A stretch of DNA of 64,000 nt, from the NCBI GenBank assembly GCA_024114885.1, contig CP099421.1:682001-746000 (forward strand), written 5' to 3'. This DNA comes from Septoria linicola (lineage: Eukaryota; Ascomycota; Dothideomycetes; Mycosphaerellales; Mycosphaerellaceae). Within the stretch, counting starts at the first letter, position 1; each line of letters begins with the position of its first letter. Below the pieces are notes generated by a model. The model saw nothing but the letters and a program-made list of their open reading frames with translations. It was not told the DNA's origin and made no database searches. A program made the position numbers and the translations under genes. Below, piece after piece: positions 22,607 through 30,400 of the stretch.

Positions 22607-23815
22607 TCTCCAAACGTGGTGCGGTAGTCACATCTTGCACTAGGCTCTTCTATTTATGAGTTGTAGTTGCGTTTTCTGGGCTGGAATAAAGTGCCCTGGG
22701 TGAGCTCTGCGCCATAGGGCAAACTCTTTGATCAGCATCTCGCCTTGGAGAGCTGCGACATGGCTATCAACTGATGGAGCATTCAATTAGGGTGCCAGAC
22801 GATTGCGAAAGGCTTGTAGGTGTTGCGAGCACCAGTCTTATCCAAGCTAATGAATTGTCCGCGTTGCGGAACGAGAATTCATGGCTTTCAAAGCATCTAG
22901 ATTCTGCTGTGTGGTGATGCCGGTGGCTTCAGCTTGCAGGAAGGCATAGCTTTTTGTCAGCCTCCAGTATCTTCCCATCTCTAGGGCTCCGACTGCGTAA
23001 CCGCTGCGCATGTTTGTGACATGCTCTTCGGATGCACACGAGTCGCGAGGCTACAGCCCAAGTACGAGAGAAGGAATGAGGGTTGGTGAAGTTGTCTGCA
23101 AGCCATTCTAAGGCAGTTGCCCGGCCAAGCACAGATACCTGGATTGAGATGCAGAAGTCTCATGTGCAATCGACGTTGGATTGTTGACGATGGAGCTGAT
23201 GCTCGATGTTGTGGACATGATGATGTACAGGTCCAACCAAACGCGTCTGTCTCGGGGACAGTAGAATAAGGTCTCTTGGCGCTGACCAATGACGAGAGCA
23301 TCCCTGCGTCTTAATATGGTGCGTGCTGCAAGCTGACTTCTCAAATAGACGTGTTCTTCTCATCTGTTTTGCGACTGGAGTCTGCACGATCATCATTTCC
23401 TGACTATCTGCACGACAGAGAGTACCACCACTTTTCTAAGCTTAGGCGGATGTCTTCGTGTGTCTGGTGCTCCTGTCACGCAATCCTCTATTTTCACCTC
23501 TCGAGATGCTCATCGCAGAGTGAGAAGTGGTCTTGCAAGCTCCACAAGCTAAGCTATAGTGGTTGCAAGTGGAAGAGAGATTCAACAAATATTGTGAAGA
23601 TGTCACGACGATCTTTGCCGATATGGGGGGCAAGACGGCATTCCTTCGACGCCCTGAGACTGCCTCGCATATTGTCCTCCGAGCTCGGCTCAGTACTCGT
23701 CTTTGATTGATACTACTGATTCACGCGGGATATAGATAAAACATGACTTCAACAGTCATGATGCGTTACTATTGACTGACTACAATCAAGACTTCGTCTC
23801 CGCAACCTCAAGACC
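22607..23815. other. Intergenic between two MFS genes
   Basis: This 1.2-kb divergent region lies between the interrupted Dal5-type gene and the DHA1-type gene. Short open frames on both strands show no family resemblance. Confidence 0.4.
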
Positions 23816-25255
23816 ATGGAGACGATAATATTCACGCCACCATCACCGTATCCAGACGCAAGAGATTGGAACGGGCCAAATGATTCTGGAAATCCTCGGA
23901 ACTTCTCCACTGCACGCAAGGTCTTCTCGACGGTAGCATATACTGGCTTAGCTTTCGTAAGCACTCTTGCGGCGTCACTCTACGCCGCTAGCCGTGAAGA
24001 TGTCAAAGCAGAATTCAACACCACTGAGGAGATCTCTATCTTGCCTCTCTCGCTCTACAATCTTGGTATGGCATTCGGACCACTTATAGGATCACCCTTG
24101 AGCGAAACTGCAGGTCGCAGAGTCGTCGTCCTTGTCACCACTCCAATCTTTGCACTCTTTATCCTCGGCTCTGGCTTCTCGAACAGTGTAGTCAGCCTCA
24201 ACATATGCCGCTTCTTTGCAGGGGCTGTTGCGGCGCCTGCAATAGGCAATGCATCTGCAACGATATGCGACTACACAGCTGGCAGATATCGATCTGTCGT
24301 CATGTCGTTCTACTATGCGATCCCGACATTCGGCGCAGTGCTGGGGCCACTGGTAGGAGGCTTCGTCGTCCATCACAAAAGCTGGCGATGGACTCAATGG
24401 ACCACGGTCTTCTTCATCGTGGCTTTTTACGTACCTGTGCTCTTCACAAGAGAGACCTATAAGAAGACAATTCTGCAACGCCGAGCCATGAAGTACAACA
24501 TCGAAGGCCCACCAGTGGTCCAGAGAACAACGTGGCAATGGACACAATACTTCGTCACAGTCCTGTTCCTTCGACCTGCACATATGCTCGTCACAGAGAC
24601 CATCGTTACTCTGGTCTGCATGTATTCAGGCTTCCTCTTCGGCTTGATGTATAGCTTTGTTATCGCATCACCATGGGTATACGAGTACTACTACGACTTC
24701 GACTTGACTGGGCAGAGTCTGTCCTTCCTGGGCCTGATCTTGGGCGCACTTCTCGCGCCCTTACCACAGCTTCTGCTGGATCACGTCGTCTACCAACCGC
24801 GGCTCAAAGCGTTTGTCGCAGTCAACGGGACGGCTGCTCGATTTCCGCCAGAATATCGTCTGTTCCCAGCCATGATCGCATCACCACTGCTTCCAACATT
24901 CCTGATCCTCTTCGCATGGACTGCGCAATATCGTGTGCATTGGGCATGTCCGATCATATTCCAAAGTCTGGCGATGATGGCTTCGGTGGTCATCTACGCT
25001 CCGTCAAATCTCTTCATGATCGATGCGTATGGACCACTGTACGGAGCTTCAGCAGCAGGGGCAGCAATGTTGAGTAGATACACGCTGAGCGCTGCTTTTC
25101 CTCTGTTCTCTCTGCCAATGTATGAGGCGTTAGGTGTTGGGTGGGCGACTACACTCCTTGCAGCTTTCACAGCAGTCATGGCACCTATTCCGTGGCTGTT
25201 CTACAAGTATGGCGAAAGGATAAGAAGCAAAGGGAAGTACGAGACTAGTGATTGA
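23816..25255 (+). CDS. MFS transporter, DHA1 (drug:H+ antiporter-1) type
   Basis: This intact, intronless 479-residue multi-span transporter is probably in the plasma membrane. The N-terminus with DARDWNGPNDSGNPRNFSTARK matches the WxxxxDPxNPxNW-like signature of fungal DHA1/polyamine-type exporters. Typical elements are GPLIGSPLSETAGRR (motif A, end of TM2 and loop), ICRFFAGAVAAPAIGNASATICDY (TM4 region) and YAIPTFGAVLGPLVGGFV (antiporter motif C in TM5). The central loop is short and TMs 7-12 follow to SRYTLSAAFPLFSLPMYEALGVGWA, another family hallmark. Substrate cannot be read from the sequence; drug, toxin or polyamine export are family possibilities. No biosynthetic cluster surrounds it. 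Confidence 0.87.
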   Translation: METIIFTPPSPYPDARDWNGPNDSGNPRNFSTARKVFSTVAYTGLAFVSTLAASLYAASREDVKAEFNTTEEISILPLSLYNLGMAFGPLIGSPLSETAGRRVVVLVTTPIFALFILGSGFSNSVVSLNICRFFAGAVAAPAIGNASATICDYTAGRYRSVVMSFYYAIPTFGAVLGPLVGGFVVHHKSWRWTQWTTVFFIVAFYVPVLFTRETYKKTILQRRAMKYNIEGPPVVQRTTWQWTQYFVTVLFLRPAHMLVTETIVTLVCMYSGFLFGLMYSFVIASPWVYEYYYDFDLTGQSLSFLGLILGALLAPLPQLLLDHVVYQPRLKAFVAVNGTAARFPPEYRLFPAMIASPLLPTFLILFAWTAQYRVHWACPIIFQSLAMMASVVIYAPSNLFMIDAYGPLYGASAAGAAMLSRYTLSAAFPLFSLPMYEALGVGWATTLLAAFTAVMAPIPWLFYKYGERIRSKGKYETSD

Positions 25256-25542
25256 CATCGACAGAACGCAGACACATCTTCCAAGTATACATTCAGACGA
25301 TTGAAACCCCAAGAGCAACACAGGACTACAGGCTGACTTTGACCATGAACCCGGTCTGGACACGCAATCATTCGATTTTCAGCAGTTATCTCTCTGAATT
25401 GTCAACTTATGATCTTATGCCTAGCATGCCCTATAGGAGCCCAGAGCTGGCAAAACTCCTTGGAGAACGTGTGACAAAGAAGATATAGCCCGCAATTGAG
25501 TTAGTTGGTAGACTTGACAAAAGATTGAGGAGTCAGAAAAGC
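25256..25542. other. Intergenic
   Basis: This stretch lies between the stop of the DHA1 transporter gene and the terminator of the tRNA-Ser gene. No gene is visible. Confidence 0.4.
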
Positions 25543-25549
25543 AAAAAAA
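25543..25549 (-). terminator. Pol III terminator (T7) of the tRNA-Ser gene
   Basis: On the minus strand a run of seven T residues starts 14 nt downstream of the tRNA discriminator base. A T-run this close to a tRNA 3' end is the normal RNA polymerase III stop signal and argues that the gene is transcribed as a tRNA. Confidence 0.75.
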
Positions 25550-25584
25550 TAGAAGCTTGGTGCGACACCTGTGTGATTCGAACA

Positions 25585-25636
25585 CTGGTGCAAGGTTAGT
25601 GAAATTCGAAGATAGGAGACGATGAAGACAACGTAC
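25585..25636 (-). other. Non-canonical tRNA intron in the T stem (51/52), spliceosomal-type signals
   Basis: This 52-nt intron begins GTACGT, has a branch-like CACTAAC, and ends CACCAG, with the branch A about 11 nt before the end. It interrupts the T stem between positions 51 and 52; removal gives five perfect T-stem pairs, against only three contiguous ones in the unspliced form. The B box (GTTCGAATC) lies just downstream and is left whole. Confidence 0.78.
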
Positions 25637-25658
25637 CACGCTCCCGAAGGAACTGGCT

Positions 25659-25693
25659 ATATAGTTGAGTATGCTTGAAGCATACAGTTCCAA
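25659..25693 (-). other. Canonical-position tRNA intron (37/38)
   Basis: This 35-nt intron lies one base 3' of the anticodon, the normal position for nuclear tRNA introns cut by the Sen endonuclease. It contains a perfect 6-bp hairpin, GTATGC-TTCAA-GCATAC. Yeast tRNA-Ser(GCU) also carries an intron here. Confidence 0.8.
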
Positions 25694-25721
25694 TAGCAGG
25701 CCAGCGCGTTAACCACTCCGC

Positions 25722-25772
25722 CTATGAGTTGATTAGCATTTGAAGGATGCAGGATCGAGTGAATCATCGTAC
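25722..25772 (-). other. Non-canonical tRNA intron after position 9, spliceosomal-type signals
   Basis: This 51-nt intron begins GTACGA, has a branch-like GCTAATC, and ends CATAG, with the branch A about 11 nt from the 3' end. These match fungal pre-mRNA introns in the window in signals and length. It separates T8-G9 from the D arm and splits the A box, although its last bases (AG) plus the exon nearly rebuild that box. I find no bulge-helix-bulge structure that would suit the tRNA splicing endonuclease. Confidence 0.75.
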
Positions 25773-25781
25773 CAAAGTGCC

Positions 25782-26396
25782 TTATATGATTAGTAAGCAT
25801 GAATGCTCTGAATTATATGTACTGCTATTGAGACATGAGAGCATGCGAGAGCGACGTGTACTATGGTCGCTAGGTTTGATAATGCCTTGAACCATCGTGA
25901 AAGACAGTTAATCCATTGTTGACCATGGAATCGTGCCAATGTCGTTGTAGTTCACCTTGGGCCTAGTCTCCTTGTGTTAGTGGGGGCGATTTGTCAGTTT
26001 CTTTCTAGAGCTTGCACAGAGAAGTAGGCACTAAAGTCAAGCATGAAGCCTCATATTTCTTTCCTCCAATGCGATGGCCATGTCAAATCTGCTGACTTTG
26101 GAGCGGAGATTGGTTCAAAGAGGTTAACTAGTAGTGCTGACCAAGCTGTTCTCTGTGGATCATGTATTAGAGCATCCAGCTGAGCAGATATACAGTAAGT
26201 CTCATTATTTTCTTTCTTAACTGGCTGTATATTATACACGTGTCACCATCCTCTGTCACAAAGAGAGCAAAGCATCACAAGATGCAGCTATTGTACAATT
26301 ATGCTATGCCAATGCAAAGACCGACCCCATGCTCGACTTAAACTCCGATATGCCATTGTCTCCCCGCTATGCATGAAAGCGATCTATCCCATCCGT
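25782..26396. other. Intergenic
   Basis: This moderately AT-rich stretch lies between the 5' end of the tRNA gene and the 3' end of the secreted Apple-like gene. No gene is seen. Confidence 0.4.
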
Positions 26397-27311
26397 CTAA
26401 GAAGAGGAGGTGTACAAGCAGCCAACTGGGTTGTCAGACTTGATAGCACGAAGGGCGATTGGGAGACAGCCCTCGTTGAAGCCTGGCTTCTCTGACGTCG
26501 AGAACCAGATGCTGTAGCCAGCGTCTTTGTTCTGCTCACCTGGTGGGCAAGCGACTGCGCTGGTGCCGTCGAACGTGAGGCGGCCGTCTTTGTCGATGGA
26601 GAAGCCCTTGCGCTCAGCGTTGCGTGGTGTTGGCTGAGCACCTGTGGTGTAGCCAGTGACACCCTGGCCCATACCACTGCGGTCAACCCAGAGCTGCTGT
26701 GGCGTTGCGGACTGAGCATAGAGGTATGCCTCGCCATCCTGGATGTAGAAGGTTGCAAAGTCGGATGGCTTGTCGCATGATGCGTCTTGCTTGCCGCCAA
26801 CGGTCAGACGGCCATTGGCAGCCTTGATGCCGGTGTTCTGGATTGGGCTGCCAGATCTGATGGAGATCAGACCGAATTTGTCTCCCTTCTGCGGAACAGG
26901 AATACTAGGGGTGTCGGTAGGCTTTGGCTTCTCCTCCTTCTTCTTCTCAATCTTTGTGGCGAGCGTCCATGAGTTGCTGGATCCTTGCTTGACTGGAACG
27001 CCCTTCTTGAAAAGTGTGCATGAACCCTTTGTTTGGGCCTCGTCGGTAGCGATGTATTGAGAGATACCGCATTCGGCAGTCTTATCACAGGCATCGAGAC
27101 ATCCTTTGTAGCCCAGTTCGGTAGTCACAATTTTGATGACTTTGTCGGCATCGGCGTCAACCCACTTGGCACAGTCCAGTTTGTACTCTTGCTTGTTGCA
27201 TGAGAGGACCTTGGCGCCGGTTAAGCCTGGGCAGGTGGTCGCCTCTGTGATCTGCTGAGCTGCTGGAGCAGCCACAGCGAGACCGAGAAGTGCGAAGTCG
27301 ATGAGCTGCAT
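26397..27311 (-). CDS. Secreted Cys-containing protein with Apple/PAN-like N-terminal domain
   Basis: A 304-residue secreted protein starts at ATG 27311 with a signal peptide (MQLIDFALLGLAVAAPA). Residues about 25-120 hold spaced cysteines (TTCPG, LSCNKQ, LDCAKW, GCLDACDKTAECGISQY, GSCTLF) that resemble an Apple/PAN-type fold. A Lys/Pro/Thr-rich linker (KKKEEKPKPTDTPSIPVPQ) leads to a C-terminal beta-rich domain (KFGLISIRSGSPIQNTGIKAANGRLTVGG) of a kind common in ascomycete cell-wall and extracellular proteins of unknown function. The open frame extends 49 codons upstream, but only this ATG gives a signal peptide. A TATATAG lies about 160 bp upstream. A cell-wall or matrix role is inference. 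Confidence 0.75.
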   Translation of the reverse strand: MQLIDFALLGLAVAAPAAQQITEATTCPGLTGAKVLSCNKQEYKLDCAKWVDADADKVIKIVTTELGYKGCLDACDKTAECGISQYIATDEAQTKGSCTLFKKGVPVKQGSSNSWTLATKIEKKKEEKPKPTDTPSIPVPQKGDKFGLISIRSGSPIQNTGIKAANGRLTVGGKQDASCDKPSDFATFYIQDGEAYLYAQSATPQQLWVDRSGMGQGVTGYTTGAQPTPRNAERKGFSIDKDGRLTFDGTSAVACPPGEQNKDAGYSIWFSTSEKPGFNEGCLPIALRAIKSDNPVGCLYTSSS

Positions 27312-28742
27312 GTTTATATGTAGATTTGCTGATTCTTGTTGTGATTGGCGGCGTTGAAGTGTATGGCTGGAGCTGCTGTTGTAGATGGTTGAGGCTGGTG
27401 CTGATTGTTGTCGATGTCGGAGTTCTTGCTTGATGATAGACAAGAACATGGAGGGCATAGAAGCCCTATATACTCATCTATGCTCGTATTTGGGTGTGAG
27501 TGCAATGTACTATACCTGACTTCCGGCATCCGAGACGAGCGCCGAGGCCTGGGCCCAGGATATTTCGAGGTCCATACGAGAAACGCCTGCATATCGTGTT
27601 ACTATACCCACCTTGCGGCTCTGTCCGCAGACGTCACAGCACGGTAGTGATACAAATCTTTCGTTCTACTCTTGCACTGCCCTTGCTTTCCATCAACAGC
27701 TTCTACAGAGCCTGATGACTGATCATCGGCGAGTGCTCGACGTCTAGCGTGCTAAACAGGGCGGATTTCAGGACGGATCTCACGCCAGTGTGGACATGAG
27801 ACAAACGAGCTGTCATTAGAGTCCGCTGGAGAGATTGCCTGACCAGCGTCATAACCTTCAATGCACCTGGTCGTACTTCAACGTGCACCTCGTGTATTTC
27901 CACGATCTGCGGCTCGGCATCGTCGTCCAAGGAGCCGTTCTGTGGTTCCTCGCGTGGAAGAAAGCTCCTAGCGTCATCTGCGTAGACATGCAGGCCGCCA
28001 CTTCTGCCACGGTAGCATTCGACATGTCCAGAAATACCTACTTTTGCCTATGCTAACGGCAGAGAGTGTAGAAAAGCCGGACTGGACTGACGTGTAGTTC
28101 GAACTTTGCTGTTTTTAGAATCTTGTCTCTTGGCACGCCAGTCGAGGCTAGATCAACGGCGACAAGTCCATCCACGACTTGGACTTCACGACCATGGCAA
28201 TCATTCACGTGCATTGCAACGTGAGGGTCTATACGGTCACCGTGATCGCATGGGCCGCCGTTTGACCTCGTAAATGCGCAGTCGAAGCCACTGGAACATC
28301 ACGAAGATCAGACGCACTCCTCCTTCGCGAGCATGATGACCATTACGAGTGGTGACGGTCTTGCAGTACGAGTGCAATTCTCAGTGGGCCAGGGCAAGTC
28401 GCATTGTTCTCGCTAATATCATTGGAACTCTGATCAGAAAGCGGACCCCAAGAGCAGGCATGCCTCCCTACATTCAGCAACACCTATGTTATCAGCAGCG
28501 TGTTCGTAATACATTCGCCATGTGAAGGGATTGGAGTGCTCGCCTTTGACCGATGCGAATCATCTTGGCCGAGATTCAGTACTCTCTCCGACACACAGAG
28601 GCCAACCGAAGCGTACTACAAGGACCGCACCGAACGCAGAGGAGACGTGCAAGCTAAGTCATCTGATTCCGTATCGCCTCATTCACTTCCATCATCACAC
28701 ATCTGTAGGACGGAGTGCCATCAGTGATACCAAGCCTGCTAG
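27312..28742. other. Intergenic, 1.4 kb
   Basis: Apart from the TATA-like element noted at 27470, I see no gene or repeat. Short open frames on both strands are not family-like. Confidence 0.4.
27470..27476 (-). promoter_or_regulatory. TATA-like element of the secreted Apple-like gene
   Basis: TATATAG on the minus strand lies about 160 bp upstream of the ATG at 27311, a plausible core promoter position. Confidence 0.4.
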
Positions 28743-29210
28743 CTACTCCAACTTCTCCAGCAACTTCACCACCTCTCCATCTGGCCCGCGAAGATACGGC
28801 CCTCTCCAACGACTGCCCTCACCCCTAAGTTAGTCATAACCTGAGGTTCACCACCCATAGCCCTCCAACCCAGCGCTGCGACTGCACGTATCATTTCCTC
28901 CGAGCCCCTCACCTCCAACGCTACATGCACAGAACCTACATCGCATGGTCTCGGCTTGTATACTTTCCTCTCTCCAGGCTCGGAGTATTGCAGGAGTTCG
29001 ATGGTGTGGTTTCCTGGGATAGCTACGAGAGCGATGTCGAAGACTGCGTCTTCTATGCCCACGATTGTGGAGTAGAGTGGCTTGTTGAAACGATATTGGT
29101 ATAGTACTTTGCCGCCGACGATGTCTCGCCAGAACTTGAGAGATCGGGGTAAGCGAAGTGACTGTTATTCCGGTATGATTTGTTTTGAGGACTGTGAGTT
29201 TCGATGTCAT
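28743..29210 (-). pseudogene. VOC (glyoxalase-fold) family protein broken by two single-base frameshifts
   Basis: An ATG at 29210 begins a vicinal-oxygen-chelate domain (VLKTNHTGITVTSL). An extra A (T on the plus strand at 29151) shifts the frame; ignoring it the domain continues PRSLKFWRDIVGGKV and then GIEDAVFDIALVAIPGNHTI, VHVALEVRG and AALGWRAMGG. A second shift near 28795 (one base missing) separates VVGEGR from YLRGPDGEVVKLLEKLE and a stop at 28743. Allowing for both shifts gives 155 codons, a normal single VOC domain length. The metal-ligand-type positions His (NHTGI), Glu (TIELLQY) and His (VHVAL) are visible. The substrate of such proteins cannot be read from sequence. Either this is a young pseudogene or the sequence has two errors. 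Confidence 0.7.
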
Positions 29211-30400
29211 GATGCTTGGTCTGAGGTCCTAAGACGTTAACGCGCCTATTTCTAAGGTCTCATAGTTAGGTTCGTTCTGAGGAGCAGCATTATAACGTTC
29301 GTGAGATGACCATTTAACTATCACCATCGACTTAACCCAAGTCGGCAAGCTGTAGAGCTGACCTGCTTGCTAAGCGCAGACATTGGATGAAAGTGGTATA
29401 GCCCGATGCGCACCAACGACTTTGCGCACATCAGGGCAATGTGCACCGATAGCACCGTACAAATTCGCTACCCTCACTACAATGCCACTCCAGCAAGGCC
29501 TGAACACCACGCCAGGAACGCGGTGGACAGAGACTGTCAGATTGTGTTCTCAGTGCCGAAGTGCAAGCGAATCTGAGGTGAAAGTTGGTGTTTGATGGTC
29601 TGGATAGAGTCACCCGTGCTTATCGAGTAGGGTGAGTACTGCTCGTGTTTGCTCTTGTGCGTAAATCACCGGCGTCGTGATGCTGGGCCGAAGTCGCATC
29701 ATGAATGAGCCTCGATGTGCCAACGCATTGAGGCGTGGGCCCGTTGGCGCTGGCCAAGGAGGCACAGACAGACTTGATCAGTAGGACATGTCAGTGCAAG
29801 CACGATGAGAACTTGAAGCACACCTGATCGAGTGAGGTCAACTGCCGTTTCATTCCATACTATCTTCGCATCGTCAATGCCGTGCATCATCAAGTCGAGA
29901 CTCTCGTAGCGGATGACGCATTGCGTTGCATCCTTTTCCATGTGCCAGCACCATCTAATGCCAATGCTTTGCGCCAGGCTTGCGTGCATCTCCAATGCTT
30001 TCCATCTCCGGTTACAGCTCATCTGTCCACCACAATTCATCAAACATCTTCCCGCACGGATATGCATATCGTGCTCCATAAATCGTCGTCGTAAAAGTGA
30101 AAGAGGGAGACCAAAATCAATCCCGCAAGATCGCGCTGAATGGTATCGTCGCAAGGACCCGTGGACTGAACGCCTCGTAGATATGCAAATTGGTACAAAG
30201 TTCGTAGCTCCAGTAACTGGCAAGTTGCCATATCTGAAAGCTTAAGAATGATAAGTTGTAAACGCTAGGAAACTGTGCTTTCGTTCCGGGTCGTGGTTTA
30301 TCGGCCGTAATCGGCGACTCGTGTGCACAATGTCGTGGTGTGCCGTCATGTCCTTCATGGTCGTGAGGTAATAGCACAATGAAGTCGATCATTAGGACAT
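29211..30400. other. Intergenic, 1.2 kb
   Basis: A minus-strand open frame at 29699-30223 (174 codons) has no recognisable domain, odd composition for a real protein (Cys, His and Met-rich throughout) and an overlapping open frame on the other strand, so I do not call it a gene. Confidence 0.35.

Larger units (their letters stand above)
25563..25781 (-). tRNA. tRNA-Ser(GCU) with three introns
   Basis: Four exon pieces (25781-25773, 25721-25694, 25658-25637, 25584-25563) join into an 81-nt class II tRNA. The acceptor stem GGCACTT pairs with AGGTGTC at all 7 positions (two G-U), and G73 is the serine discriminator. T8-G9 are normal. The D arm has a GCG/CGC stem with G18-G19. The anticodon stem CTGGC/GCCAG encloses loop CTGCTAA with anticodon GCT, reading AGC/AGU. 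The long variable arm TTCC-TTCG-GGAG is the serine hallmark. The T stem GTGTG/CACAC is perfect around TTCGAAT. None of the acceptor, anticodon or T stems can form without removing the intervening sequences. The introns lie after positions 9, 37 and 51; only the 37/38 intron is canonical in fungi. CCA is not encoded. A T7 terminator follows. Confidence 0.85.

Noticed and set aside
25563..25781. Bulge-helix-bulge motifs for the two extra tRNA introns
   Set aside because: No 4-bp central helix with correctly placed 3-nt bulges fits the junctions at 9/10 or 51/52, so the usual tRNA endonuclease substrate shape is not supported.
29699..30223. 174-codon minus-strand open frame
   Set aside because: No domain or signal; composition is odd for a real protein and another open frame overlaps on the plus strand. 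It looks like chance.
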